Assembly: GCA_903939115.1 (NCBI GenBank)
Contig: CAJAFV010000071.1
Coordinates: 124,001 to 188,000 of the forward strand
Direction: 5' to 3'
Length of the DNA: 64,000 nt
From: an uncultured Geobacteraceae bacterium
Lineage (GTDB): Bacteria; Desulfobacterota; Desulfuromonadia; Geobacterales; Pseudopelobacteraceae
The notes under the pieces are model-generated. The model ran no database searches and was not told the DNA's origin. It worked only from the letters and a program-made list of their open reading frames with translations. Numbering within the stretch: position 1 is the stretch's first letter; each line of letters starts with the position of its first letter. Below are positions 30,881 through 40,289 of this stretch, one piece after another. A program made the translations under genes and the position numbers.

Positions 30881-31419
30881 GCAACGGATACGAAAGCCGC
30901 CTGAAGGCCATTGCCCGTTTATTTTACATAGCGGCCGCTCTGCTGCTTGCGGTGGGCATTTTCCTTGTGAGCCAGATGAGAAGTCGCAGCATACTGGAAA
31001 AGACCTTGATGGAGGTCACCCGCGCGCAGGAGGGCCTCACCCGGGTCAAGGCGTCCATCGCAAACCGGCGTCAGACTCTGGCGGCAATCAAATCGCACCT
31101 TGATCAGGATGCCAACAAAAGCTCTCCGGAGATGGTTCTGTACCGGAAGTTTGATGAGCTCAAATCCCGCCTCAACGCGGATGATATCACTATGGCAGCC
31201 CTTGAGAAAAAAGGTGGTGAGGCTTCGCTGCAATTCACGCTCACCTTCAACAACCCGGAGTACAACACCCTGCTCAATACGGTAAGCAGCCTTCATGGGA
31301 GCGCATTTCCGATGACTCCGGTCAGTGCTGTCGCCGTTACGCAGTCTGACAAGGGCTTGGGTGGGGTGACATACAAAATAACCGGCAAAATCATTACCAG
31401 CGACAAGGTAAAGCCATGA
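30877..31419 (+). CDS. MSHA-type pilus biogenesis protein, MshJ/PilO-like
   Basis: A 180-residue bitopic protein: one membrane segment (about 14-33, LFYIAAALLLAVGIFLV), a coiled coil (about 40-75) and a small periplasmic domain. Size and position between the MshI- and MshK-like genes match MshJ/PilO. It overlaps both neighbours by ATGA, so the genes are translationally coupled. Confidence 0.65.
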   Translation: MSNGYESRLKAIARLFYIAAALLLAVGIFLVSQMRSRSILEKTLMEVTRAQEGLTRVKASIANRRQTLAAIKSHLDQDANKSSPEMVLYRKFDELKSRLNADDITMAALEKKGGEASLQFTLTFNNPEYNTLLNTVSSLHGSAFPMTPVSAVAVTQSDKGLGGVTYKITGKIITSDKVKP

Positions 31420-31904
31420 CCGCACGCAATACAATTCCAACCATGTTGTTGATACTGTTTCTGGCCATCGCCATTCCGTCAGGGCTCTATCTCAGAAAGA
31501 TACCCGCACCGGCGATTACCCCTGTCGAAGCTGAGGTGGCTAAATTCACAAGTCAGCCGGTGGATATGTCACTCCCGCAGCCCCCGGTTGTTTTTTCCGG
31601 GCTGGTATGTCCGGTAACAGCGCCGCACGTAAAACCGGAGACAGTACTCGGGGAAAAACCGACCGGACCGGCCGTTGCGCTCCCTGCCGCAACCAAAAGT
31701 GTCAAGCCTGTCCCGCCGCTTTCTTTGGGTAGCCTCCCGGTTGTTTCCATGATATCTTATGACGGCGCGACGAGAACGGCTATAGTCGGCAACAGGGTTG
31801 TGACGGAAGGATCGGAGCTTGGCGGGGGCAAAATAGTGAAAATCGAGGAAAACAGAGTGCTGATGCGCAAAGCCGGGAAGAATATATGGTTGACCATAGA
31901 ATGA
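31416..31904 (+). CDS. MSHA-type pilus biogenesis protein, MshK/PilP-like
   Basis: A 162-residue protein with an N-terminal membrane anchor (MLLILFLAIAIPSGLYL), a proline-rich linker and a C-terminal domain (about 110-162: SMISYDGATRTAIVGNRVV, then EGSELGGGKIVKIEENRVL) of the GspC/PilP type, which links platform and secretin. It is directly before the secretin gene with ATGA overlap. Confidence 0.65.
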   Translation: MTARNTIPTMLLILFLAIAIPSGLYLRKIPAPAITPVEAEVAKFTSQPVDMSLPQPPVVFSGLVCPVTAPHVKPETVLGEKPTGPAVALPAATKSVKPVPPLSLGSLPVVSMISYDGATRTAIVGNRVVTEGSELGGGKIVKIEENRVLMRKAGKNIWLTIE

Positions 31905-33490
31905 GAAGCATGGCGACCGTTATTATGAGACGGGTACTCCCGATTCTCGTCGCGCTGGCACTATCGGCCTGTGCGACAAACAGCCATAACACAAAGGGCG
32001 ATGAACGCCTCATCAAGGAGGGAGTCCCGCGGACACCGGAATGGAAAGTTGAGCCGAAGGAACCGGCTAACGAGTTGCAGCCGCCGGCTTTTGTTTCGAT
32101 GCCGGAGGACATTATACCGTTCAAGACCAAGATCGTTAACATCGTCGTCAGAAACAGCCCGCTCAGAGATGTCCTCTATATTATCGCCGACGCCAGCGGC
32201 TTGAATCTCCTGACCGACAGGGATGTGCCGCTCGACCTGCCGATGACGTTGTCACTCAGGAATGCAACCGCCGAGGAGGCTCTGAAAACGGTAGTCGCGA
32301 GCGCCGACTGTTTTTTCTCCATCACCAACAACGTCATCAAAGTCGAATCAGTCGGGACCCGGATATTCGAGCTTGGACACCCGGCCCTGATAAACTCCTA
32401 TACCATGGACGTCGGCGGCAACATTTCCGGTGCCGGCATGAGCGGATCGGTCAAATTAGGCGGCAGAGCCGACGACAAAGCGCAGGATTTCTGGGGATCC
32501 CTGGAAACCTCGCTAAACAGCATTTTTGACAAAAAAGATACGCCGGCGGCTCAGCCTTCTGCAACGCCTGGTGATGTCACCGCAAAACCGGTTACCCGTT
32601 CCGGCAGTGGTCCTACGCAGCAGAGCATCACCATCAACCGTCTCACCGGGACCATTATGGTCACGGCTTCCCGGAAAAATATTGAAAAAATCGAGCGTTA
32701 TCTGGACAGTGTCCGGAAGGTTCTCAACCGTCAGGTCATGATCGAGGCGCGGATTCTCGAAGTCACCCTGAAAGATGAAATGAATTTCGGCATCGACTGG
32801 GCCTACGTTGACAGTTCGTTAAATGCAGGTTTCGGCACTCTGAACAGAGTCACCGACATAGGTGACGCCATCGCTACGGCTGTCGGATCCTCAAAATTCC
32901 GGGTAGGGGTTTCAAAGGCTCATTTCCAGGGGCTCTTGACGGCGCTGAAGACACAGGGGGAGATCAAAACTCTTTCCAATCCGAAGATCAATGTCATGAA
33001 CGGACACCCCTCCATCCTGACCGTCGGCACGAACACCAGCTTCATCTCCAAAGTGACCACCACTACTGTCGCGACACCTGCGGGGAATTCAATAAGTTTT
33101 GCACCGGAAACCTCCAGCGTGCTCTCCGGCATGATCATCGGTATCGTGCCGTTCATCTCTGAGAAGGGCGACATTTCTCTCAACATAACCCCGATAACGT
33201 CCGATCTGCTCAGACTGCAGGATAAGACGTTCGGTACTGCCGGCAATCAGGTGACTATCACGATCCCGACCGTGGCACTGCGGGAGATGACCACTACGGT
33301 CAAGATGCGTGACGGCCAGATGGTCATAATCGGCGGACTGATTTCAAAGAGCAATTCGTCAACTGAAGAAAAAGTCCCGATTCTCGGTGACTTGCCTTAT
33401 CTCGGCAAACTCTTTACCAGAATAAGCACTCTTGAATCGCGGTCGGAGTTGGTACTGCTGCTGCAACCTCACATTGTTGATAATGACTGA
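31901..33490 (+). CDS. mshL: Secretin of the MSHA-type pilus (MshL-like), lipoprotein
   Basis: A 529-residue outer-membrane secretin. A lipoprotein signal ends in LSAC. An N-terminal STN/N0-type domain (about 60-145, VVRNSPLRDVLYIIADASGLNLL in part) precedes the N1-type domain and the secretin core (about 300-525), with the GGLISKSNSSTEEKVPILGDLPYLGKLF region and a final LVLLLQPHIV typical of the family. The start at 31901 uses the ATGA overlap with the previous gene. It forms the channel through which the pilus exits. Confidence 0.88.
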   Translation: MRSMATVIMRRVLPILVALALSACATNSHNTKGDERLIKEGVPRTPEWKVEPKEPANELQPPAFVSMPEDIIPFKTKIVNIVVRNSPLRDVLYIIADASGLNLLTDRDVPLDLPMTLSLRNATAEEALKTVVASADCFFSITNNVIKVESVGTRIFELGHPALINSYTMDVGGNISGAGMSGSVKLGGRADDKAQDFWGSLETSLNSIFDKKDTPAAQPSATPGDVTAKPVTRSGSGPTQQSITINRLTGTIMVTASRKNIEKIERYLDSVRKVLNRQVMIEARILEVTLKDEMNFGIDWAYVDSSLNAGFGTLNRVTDIGDAIATAVGSSKFRVGVSKAHFQGLLTALKTQGEIKTLSNPKINVMNGHPSILTVGTNTSFISKVTTTTVATPAGNSISFAPETSSVLSGMIIGIVPFISEKGDISLNITPITSDLLRLQDKTFGTAGNQVTITIPTVALREMTTTVKMRDGQMVIIGGLISKSNSSTEEKVPILGDLPYLGKLFTRISTLESRSELVLLLQPHIVDND

Positions 33491-33511
33491 AGCACGTCGA
33501 CATCAAGGCAG

Positions 33512-35173
33512 GTGAACCGCGTGTTACTTGCTCTCAAAAACCTGGGTGACCTTCTCGTCGAAAGCGGGAAGATCAGTGAGAAACAGCTTAGAATCGCCCT
33601 CATCCAGCAGCGGGTGACCGGCACCATTCTGGGTGAAACACTCATATCGCTCGGTTTCCTGACGTCCCAGGAGTTTGCCCAGACAATCGCTCTGCAGTCC
33701 GGCCTCGAATATCTCGATCTCCATACGTTTACCTTGTCAGATCAGGCTCTCCGCCTCATTCCCAAAGAAACTGCGCAAAAAAACGGCTACATCCCTCTGG
33801 ATTTCGAAGATGGCATCCTCTCCATCGGAATCATGACTCCCAGTAACGTAGTGGCCGTTGACAATGTGCTCCGCCTGACCGGGAAACCGCCAAAGGTGTA
33901 TCTCGTCGATCAGGAGGCATACGGTGATATTTTTGAGCGGGCGTATTTCTTCTCAAAAAACTCCGTGCAGCAGCGGCTGGAGGAGTTTGCCGCGACGCTC
34001 AAGAATGGCGAGGCCATACCGGGTGCCATCGTACCGGAACTGACCGAACTACTCCTTATGGACGGCATTCTGAAAATGGCGTCGGATATCCATATGACGC
34101 CATCGGATGAGGTGCTGCACGTCTTTTACCGCATTGACGGCGTCCTTACATACGGGCACTGTCTCCCCAAAATCATCCATACGTTACTCGCCTCGCGCCT
34201 CAAGATCATGGCGGAGCTTGATATCACCGAACAGCGGCTTCCCCAGGACGGGGCTTTTACGCTGGCGTTTCTGAAAAAGAAATACGACCTGCGTATTTCT
34301 ACGGCACCTTCCATCTACGGCGAGAATATCGTCATGAGGGTTCTTTCCACCAATGGTGCCCTCAAGCATATTTCCACTCTGGGGATCAACGAAGGGCTGG
34401 TCGACTCATTGCGGGACCTTTTCAACAAGTCGCATGGCATCTTACTGATCACCGGACCGACCGGGAGCGGCAAGACGACGACCTTGTACTCCTGCCTTCG
34501 AGAGATCGATCTTCTGGAGAAAAATGTTATCACTATTGAGGATCCGGTCGAATATCATCTGAACTTTGTCCGCCAGACCGAGGTTAACGAAAAATCCGGC
34601 TATACCTTTGCTTCCTCCGCCAGAACCTTCATGCGTCAGGATCCGGACGTCATGCTGCTTGGCGAGATCCGGGACAAGGAAACGGCCCAGATCGCCATCC
34701 GCGGCTCCATAACCGGCCATCTGCTCCTTTCCACTCTCCATGCGACTAATGCCGTCGCCTCGATCCCCCGCCTGCTGGAACTCGGAATGGACAAGCTGCT
34801 GCTCTCCTCGACCCTGTTGGCGGTCCTGGCTCAGCGTTTGGTGCGCAAGATCTGCCACTACTGCAAGGAGGAGTACGAACTCACCGAAAAGGAACGGAAA
34901 GTTTTCCACAACGCGGGAATGGAAGCCACCAGAGCCTGGCGCGGCACCGGCTGCAGCAGATGCGGTAACGGCGGCTATGCCGGCCGGAGCTCCATCGCCG
35001 AGATCATGGTCATGAATACTGAACTTCAGGAGCTTATCTACGCCGGCGCCTCCATGGAAGCGATCTTTCAGGCGGCGCAGCGGGGAGGGATGGTGCCGCT
35101 GTTCACGGAAGGTCTCAATCAGGTTATCGCCGGTCATACCACCCTTCAAGAGGTTCAAAGGGTGGTGGGATGA
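33512..35173 (+). CDS. mshE: Type II/IV pilus assembly ATPase (MshE-like, GspE family)
   Basis: A 553-residue ATPase that drives pilus extension. N-terminal GspE-N/MshEN-like domain (about 1-150), Walker A GPTGSGKTT (315-323), Asp box around IEDPVEYH, Walker B MLLGEIRD, His box STLHATNA, and the tetracysteine zinc site CHYC...CSRC. MshE of Vibrio binds c-di-GMP through its N-terminal domain; the motif here was not verified. The start is uncertain: GTG at 33512, or GTG at 33521 with better ribosome-site spacing. Confidence 0.9.
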   Translation: MNRVLLALKNLGDLLVESGKISEKQLRIALIQQRVTGTILGETLISLGFLTSQEFAQTIALQSGLEYLDLHTFTLSDQALRLIPKETAQKNGYIPLDFEDGILSIGIMTPSNVVAVDNVLRLTGKPPKVYLVDQEAYGDIFERAYFFSKNSVQQRLEEFAATLKNGEAIPGAIVPELTELLLMDGILKMASDIHMTPSDEVLHVFYRIDGVLTYGHCLPKIIHTLLASRLKIMAELDITEQRLPQDGAFTLAFLKKKYDLRISTAPSIYGENIVMRVLSTNGALKHISTLGINEGLVDSLRDLFNKSHGILLITGPTGSGKTTTLYSCLREIDLLEKNVITIEDPVEYHLNFVRQTEVNEKSGYTFASSARTFMRQDPDVMLLGEIRDKETAQIAIRGSITGHLLLSTLHATNAVASIPRLLELGMDKLLLSSTLLAVLAQRLVRKICHYCKEEYELTEKERKVFHNAGMEATRAWRGTGCSRCGNGGYAGRSSIAEIMVMNTELQELIYAGASMEAIFQAAQRGGMVPLFTEGLNQVIAGHTTLQEVQRVVG

Positions 35174-36387
35174 AAATATACTCCTACCAGGCCACCGACT
35201 ACTCCGGAAAAGTCATCAAGGGAAGTATCGCCTCCGAAACCGCTGAGACCGCATCCCGGGATTTGGGCGCCAAAGGGTTTTATATCATTTCGATCAAGGA
35301 GACCGCCGGCCAGCTTGCCCTCATCAAAAGATCCGTTCTGGAGTCGCAGATCAAACGTGCCGACATCATCGAATTCACCGGTAATTTTTCAATCATGCTG
35401 AAAGCCGGCGTGCCGATCATCATCTGCCTGGACGATATAATCTCATCAACAGCCAATATTTCTTTTAAACCGATCCTGAGGGATATCCAGCAGCGGCTTG
35501 AGAGCGGCAGCACGGTGTCATCGGCCCTGGAGGCCCAGGGGAAGCTCTTTCCGGAGATCATCAAGACGCTGGTTGCCGTTGGGGAAGAGACCGGGCGTCT
35601 CGATGAGAGTTTACGTGAGGCGACGGAACATCTGCAGAGGATGGAAAATCTGAAGGGGGCGATCAAGAAAGCCCTGATGTATCCAACATTTGCCTTCATC
35701 GCAACCATCGGTGCCCTTGTGTTCTGGATGCTGTTTGTTATTCCGAGTATGACCGGAACGCTGAAAGGGATGGGGGTCAAGCTTCCTGCCCTGACGCTGC
35801 TGCTGATAAACTCCAGCAGCATGTTTCAGGCGCACTGGAAACTTATCCCGGCTGTGTGTATCGTGATACCGCTGGCCTTCTCGCTCGCGGACAAAGTCCC
35901 CGCAATCCGGTACCTGCGTGACCGGACGCTGATACGGATCCCCTTGCTGGAGGTCATCATTTTCAACAAGCTGCTGGCTACGTTTGCTGAACAGTTCAGA
36001 ATGCTGATCTCGGCAGGAATCCCGATGAGAAGGCTCTTTGATCTGATCGTGCCGGCGATGGGGAACGAATATTTCCGTGTTCATATCCTCAAAGCCAAGG
36101 AAAGCGTTCTCAACGGCAACCCGATTTCCGAATCGCTCGAACAGGAAAAGATCCTCCCCCCGCTCGTCATCAGCAAGATTCGCATCGGCGAAACGAGCGG
36201 AACCCTTGACAAACAGTTAGATTTTCTGGCTAAGTACTACACGAAAAAACTGGACGATGCCACCGAGAACCTGGGCAAGATCATCGAACCGATCGTCATG
36301 ACAGTAATCGGCGGAATGTTTGCTATTATCATCATGGGATTGCTGCTCCCAATTTACGATCTTGTCTCCAAAGTCGGGAAGTCATAG
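35170..36387 (+). CDS. mshG: Pilus assembly platform protein (MshG-like, GspF/PilC family)
   Basis: A 405-residue inner-membrane protein with two homologous GspF domains (about 65-185 and 270-390) and three membrane segments (about 165-190, 215-240, 370-395). It starts MKIYSYQATDYSGKVIKGSI, typical of the family. It would be turned by the ATPase to extract pilins. ATGA overlap with the upstream gene. Confidence 0.9.
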   Translation: MKIYSYQATDYSGKVIKGSIASETAETASRDLGAKGFYIISIKETAGQLALIKRSVLESQIKRADIIEFTGNFSIMLKAGVPIIICLDDIISSTANISFKPILRDIQQRLESGSTVSSALEAQGKLFPEIIKTLVAVGEETGRLDESLREATEHLQRMENLKGAIKKALMYPTFAFIATIGALVFWMLFVIPSMTGTLKGMGVKLPALTLLLINSSSMFQAHWKLIPAVCIVIPLAFSLADKVPAIRYLRDRTLIRIPLLEVIIFNKLLATFAEQFRMLISAGIPMRRLFDLIVPAMGNEYFRVHILKAKESVLNGNPISESLEQEKILPPLVISKIRIGETSGTLDKQLDFLAKYYTKKLDDATENLGKIIEPIVMTVIGGMFAIIIMGLLLPIYDLVSKVGKS

Positions 36388-36403
36388 GAGGTTCTGACAA
36401 CGT

Positions 36404-38173
36404 ATGTCAACGGATTATCTTTCTTTTTTTAATCTCAACGATGACCCGTTCCGCCTTACGCCGGATACCGCTTATTTTTATAATTCTCCCGCCCATGCCA
36501 CGGCACTGCTCTCCATCGAATACTGCGTTACGCAGAAGGAGGGGTTCTGCATCCTGACCGGCGAACCTGGCACCGGCAAGACGACCATCATCAGGCTTTT
36601 CACTGAAAAATGGAAAGATCGCGCCGAAATTGCCCTGATCATGACTCCGCGCCTCTCACCGGACGAATTTTTCCGTGCTATTCTGGATGATTTCAAAATC
36701 CCGCTCAGTCCGAGCAAAAATGACATGTTGAAAGCCTTCCGAGGTTTTCTCCTTACCCACGCGGCTAACGACAAACGGGTTGCCATTATCGTTGACGAGG
36801 CCCAGGAGCTCCCCGGCGCTACTCTGGAAGAGCTCCGCCTGCTCTCCAACCTTGAGACGGAAAAAGAGAAACTGCTCCAGATAATTTTGATCGGGCAACC
36901 GGAACTGCGCACCAAGCTGCTCAGTGAACCACTCCGCCAGCTTAACCAGCGTATTACCGTGCGCGTCCAGCTAAAGCCGCTTACCGAGGCAGAGACGTCG
37001 GATTATATCAACACCAGGCTGATCAAAGGGGGCAACAGCTCACTGCTGTTTAACCAGAAGGCGAAAGATCTCATTTATAGCCTCTCCGGTGGAATCCCCC
37101 GCACGATCAATCTGCTCGCCTCGCGGGGACTTATGTCCGCCTTTCTTGATGGCAGCAAAGAGGTCTTTGACACGCATGTGCACAAGGGGGCCGCAGATGT
37201 CATGGAGCCGCTCGCCTCAAACAGCTCGCCCAAGTCGACCGCAGCTAGAGAGCAGCGTCAAAAAAGTGTGGCTGCAGCTACAGTTCCCGGCACAGGAACA
37301 TCGGCTCTGCGCAGCAAAAGCTTCATATTTGCAGCATGCCTGGCCCTTGCCGCAGCAACGGGAGGTGCCATCTATTTCTTTGGCCTTATTCCTCTGTTCA
37401 CGCCGGGAGTCGTTACCACCGAAATTGCGCAACCCAAGCCGGTGGCCGCGCGAATCTCCTCGGCCCGCATGGCGATTACCAGTAGTTCGCATGTTGCTGT
37501 TAAACCGGCAGTTGCACCGGCAGTGTCTCCACCTCCGGTAAAAAAAACAATTGAGCTGTCTGCAGAAGATTCGCTGCAATCGGCCGCTAGCTCTTTCAAT
37601 GCCCTGGCACAGGTGTGGCGCCTTGCTCCGGCGGCAAAACTTGACAAAGCAGATATTCTCCCGGAGAAATTCCTCGAAGAGATGGCCGCCGCCAAAGGGA
37701 TGCAGCTTTTTTACTTTTACGGGACCCTTGATCGACTGCTCTACCTCGGCTACCCTGCCATAATTGTCAAAGGGATTTCCCCGGCCGGTAAAGAGATCTA
37801 CACCGCGCTTACCAAGGCTTCCGGCACTGTCTTTACCGTGTCTGCTTCTACTGGCGCAGCCACCACACTATCCCGTAAAGAGCTTGAGGGTATCTGGCAC
37901 GGAAAGGCCCTCATTCTCTGGAAAAACCACAACATGATCCCGCCGCAGATTACCCTCGGAACACGGGGCAGTGAGATAGTGGCGCTGCAGAAGCTGCTCG
38001 CTCATGCAGGAACATCCGGCGGTAAAAGTGGTGCCTTTGATCAGAAAACGGAACGGGCACTCAAATCGTTCCAAAATGTAAGGGGCCTTATAGCCACTGG
38101 GCAGCCCGACCCGCAGACCCTGCTGCACCTGTACAAAGAATCAACCAGCTTGTACCGCCCTAAACTGAAGTGA
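36404..38173 (+). CDS. AAA+ ATPase with peptidoglycan-binding domain (MshM/ExeA-like)
   Basis: A 589-residue protein. An AAA+ domain (about 1-270) carries Walker A GEPGTGKTT and Walker B IIVDEAQEL. A membrane segment follows (about 306-328), then a linker and a domain at about 400-500. A C-terminal PG_binding_1 domain (about 520-580) has GTRGSEIVALQKLLA and GAFDQKTERALKSFQ. This is the ExeA/GspA plan rather than short Vibrio MshM. It probably helps set the secretin into the cell wall. It has AGGAGG before the ATG. Confidence 0.85.
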   Translation: MSTDYLSFFNLNDDPFRLTPDTAYFYNSPAHATALLSIEYCVTQKEGFCILTGEPGTGKTTIIRLFTEKWKDRAEIALIMTPRLSPDEFFRAILDDFKIPLSPSKNDMLKAFRGFLLTHAANDKRVAIIVDEAQELPGATLEELRLLSNLETEKEKLLQIILIGQPELRTKLLSEPLRQLNQRITVRVQLKPLTEAETSDYINTRLIKGGNSSLLFNQKAKDLIYSLSGGIPRTINLLASRGLMSAFLDGSKEVFDTHVHKGAADVMEPLASNSSPKSTAAREQRQKSVAAATVPGTGTSALRSKSFIFAACLALAAATGGAIYFFGLIPLFTPGVVTTEIAQPKPVAARISSARMAITSSSHVAVKPAVAPAVSPPPVKKTIELSAEDSLQSAASSFNALAQVWRLAPAAKLDKADILPEKFLEEMAAAKGMQLFYFYGTLDRLLYLGYPAIIVKGISPAGKEIYTALTKASGTVFTVSASTGAATTLSRKELEGIWHGKALILWKNHNMIPPQITLGTRGSEIVALQKLLAHAGTSGGKSGAFDQKTERALKSFQNVRGLIATGQPDPQTLLHLYKESTSLYRPKLK

Positions 38174-38209
38174 ATCAGGGAATTAAATGATCACGTATCG
38201 GTACACAAC

Positions 38210-39274
38210 ATGAGTCTTCTGGCGGATCTTCTGTCGAAGAAAAACAGTTCCTCACCATCCGGCGGGAAGGATATTCCTCCTACCCTCAGCCGTGCCCATG
38301 ATATTACAGCTAAAGTCCCTATCATTAAAAACCGATATGTACTCGTAGCGGCACTTTCAGTGGCTTCTGTTACCGTCGGAGTGCTCGCCATGACTCAATT
38401 CGGGCGGTTGACCACGCTGCTGGCAAAAAAGCCGGCTCCCGTCGTGACGCCTGCCAGGCCGCCAGCAACCGTCGTACCGATACTCCCGCTGCCTCAGGCG
38501 GCAGCAGTACCACCAGCAGCGCCACAGGTAGTAGAACCAGAAAAACCGGTTATTTCTGCGCCAGTGAAGAAAACTGCAAAAAAGAAACAGGTAAGACACC
38601 AGCCATCCGCACGAACCGCTGCTGTCCCGAGGCTGGCAGCAGTTCCGCCGATACAGAGAACAATACCGGCTCCGACCGCCGCCGGGTCGACGCCAATTGG
38701 CAAATTAGAGTCAGGAAAACGGGACGCGCTCCTCTATGCAGCCCGCTCAGCCGAACAGGCTTCCGATTGGCGTCTGGCGCTCGCCAACTATCGCAAGGCG
38801 CAGAAGATCGATCCTGACAATTTTGTCATCATGAACAATGCCGCTGCCGCTCTCAACAACCTCGGTATGTTTGATGACGGAGCCAAAGAGGCAAAGCGAG
38901 CACTGCAGAAGAGACCGGATTATGTGCCGGCGATGATAAATGCGGCAATAGCGTATTCATCAAAGGGGGAGAGCCAGGAAGCACTGCGGCTCTTTTCAGA
39001 GGCTGCAATCGCCGATCCCGGCAACAGAAGCCTGATTATCAATCTCGGCATCCTGCAGGAGCGCACCGGTAAGTTGGACGATGCACAGGTTACCTACCGC
39101 CCGTTGGCCGATGACAGCGATCCGCTGGCCCTGCAAGGGATGGCCCGGGTGTATGAGCGCAAGGGGAACAAAGGGGAGGCGGTCAGGACCTACCGGCAGA
39201 TAATGGCGTTGCCGAGTGCAAGCCCGGCGCTAAAAAGAGAGGTCAAAGCGAAGTTACTGCATCTGGAGGAGTAA
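38210..39274 (+). CDS. TPR protein, MshN-like
   Basis: A 354-residue protein: a short cytoplasmic start, a membrane segment (about 43-62, YVLVAALSVASVTVGVLAM), a long proline/alanine-rich linker (about 75-165) and periplasmic TPR repeats (about 175-350, for example DWRLALANYRKAQKIDPDN). Order and plan match MshN of MSHA loci. No good ribosome site is visible before the ATG. A promoter for the pilin cluster follows. Confidence 0.7.
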   Translation: MSLLADLLSKKNSSSPSGGKDIPPTLSRAHDITAKVPIIKNRYVLVAALSVASVTVGVLAMTQFGRLTTLLAKKPAPVVTPARPPATVVPILPLPQAAAVPPAAPQVVEPEKPVISAPVKKTAKKKQVRHQPSARTAAVPRLAAVPPIQRTIPAPTAAGSTPIGKLESGKRDALLYAARSAEQASDWRLALANYRKAQKIDPDNFVIMNNAAAALNNLGMFDDGAKEAKRALQKRPDYVPAMINAAIAYSSKGESQEALRLFSEAAIADPGNRSLIINLGILQERTGKLDDAQVTYRPLADDSDPLALQGMARVYERKGNKGEAVRTYRQIMALPSASPALKREVKAKLLHLEE

Positions 39275-39310
39275 AAATTACACTCAAGTACCTATATTAT
39301 TTATATTTTC

Positions 39311-39339
39311 TTGACTGACAAACATTTACATAGTATAGA
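39311..39339 (+). promoter_or_regulatory. Sigma-70-type promoter candidate for the first prepilin gene
   Basis: TTGACT (39311-39316) is 17 bases from TATAGA (39334-39339), in an AT-rich gap between mshN and the prepilin. No GG-N10-GC pair is present, so pilin expression here is probably not sigma-54 driven. Transcription from near 39346 would give a 46-base leader. Confidence 0.55.
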
Positions 39340-39391
39340 CGTAAGAAATCCTCAATTTTAATGCTATTTCAAACATAAAAAGGAGCTGAAA

Positions 39392-40114
39392 ATGGAACCC
39401 ATGGACGCACTGAAAAAACCTGGTATCATGGCAAAACTCAGAAACAGCAAAGGCTTCTCGCTGATTGAAATGGCAATTGTGCTGGTGATCATCGGTATTA
39501 TTATCGCTGCTATTATCAAGGGCCAAGATTTGATTCTAAATGCAAGAGCAAAACAACTCGTCGCCACGGCGAATGCCTGGAAAATTGCGGTAATCGCCTA
39601 TCAGGATCGTACTGGTAATTTCCCTGGAGATAGTGGCAGAAACGGTCTCATTGGCGATACAGAAACCAGTGCACAAACCGCGATAGTGGATATGGAAACT
39701 GCTAATATGTCCAATATTCCAGCGAATCCAATACTAATTGGCGGTAATGCCTTCTGGTTCTATTTGGGTAACGCAACCGCTGTGGGAGGTCAACCGGTAA
39801 ATGTTATGGTTATTTGTAAGACGGTAGACTGTGCAGCAGCTACAGTACTTACCACAGATGAATTGGAGTTGTTCAAGGCTGTTGATACTAATCTTGATGG
39901 TGCCGCAGGTGACGGAGTAGGTAACTTTAGATCTACGACAAAAGTAGGATATAATGTTGCTGCCGTTACTCCTTCGGCAGTAGGAGGTAGGGCAGATGGC
40001 TATGTTACTGGTGGCGTTGCTGTAACAATACCTACCTTACCCACTGGTAGCACGCTGTGGACGGTTACAGCAAATAGTGTAGCCGCTATTTGGGCATTCG
40101 ACAAACCATTCTAA
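39392..40114 (+). CDS. Type IV prepilin-like protein (MshA/MshB-type), likely major or major-like pilin
   Basis: A 240-residue prepilin. Cleavage after Gly21 gives a mature start FSLIEMAIVLVIIGIIIAA with Glu at +5, the typical class III signal. The C-terminal domain is low in cysteine (two close cysteines, ICKTVDC). AAGGAG lies before the ATG. It has its own promoter and terminator, as expected for an abundant pilin. The region is more AT-rich than the upstream operon. Confidence 0.82.
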   Translation: MEPMDALKKPGIMAKLRNSKGFSLIEMAIVLVIIGIIIAAIIKGQDLILNARAKQLVATANAWKIAVIAYQDRTGNFPGDSGRNGLIGDTETSAQTAIVDMETANMSNIPANPILIGGNAFWFYLGNATAVGGQPVNVMVICKTVDCAAATVLTTDELELFKAVDTNLDGAAGDGVGNFRSTTKVGYNVAAVTPSAVGGRADGYVTGGVAVTIPTLPTGSTLWTVTANSVAAIWAFDKPF

Positions 40115-40135
40115 TTCGCTTGATATATGTTTTTC

Positions 40136-40171
40136 ACAAAGGGGGTGGCTTGAAAAAGCTCCTCCTTTTGT
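40136..40171. terminator. Terminator hairpin after the prepilin gene
   Basis: ACAAAGGGGGTGGCTT pairs imperfectly with AAGCTCCTCCTTTTGT around a GAAA loop, followed by TTTG. It lies 22 bp past the prepilin stop. Two mismatches and the A/T flanks still leave a stable stem. Confidence 0.7.
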
Positions 40172-40175
40172 TTGA

Positions 40176-40243
40176 GTCAAAGAGTGACGCTGTTATCTAG
40201 AACCAAAGAGAACCAAAGAGAGGACAAAGAGGGACGTTGTTTG
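40176..40243. repeat. REP-like repeats upstream of the RAYT gene
   Basis: One degenerate copy (GTCAAAGAGTGACGCTGTT, 40176-40194) and one closer copy (40222-40243, GGACAAAGAGGGACGTTG then TTTG). The latter is nearly the reverse complement of the two copies behind the gene (41281-41332). Between them is a tandem AACCAAAGAG (40201-40220). Confidence 0.7.
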
Positions 40244-40289
40244 CTCTTTTGCTATTGACTCATCTTCTCCTTATTGATACTGTCCAGTC

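Noticed and set aside
40201-40220. Tandem AACCAAAGAG as a possible CRISPR-like or satellite repeat
   Set aside because: Only two 10-bp copies, best explained as part of the REP-like region next to the RAYT gene.
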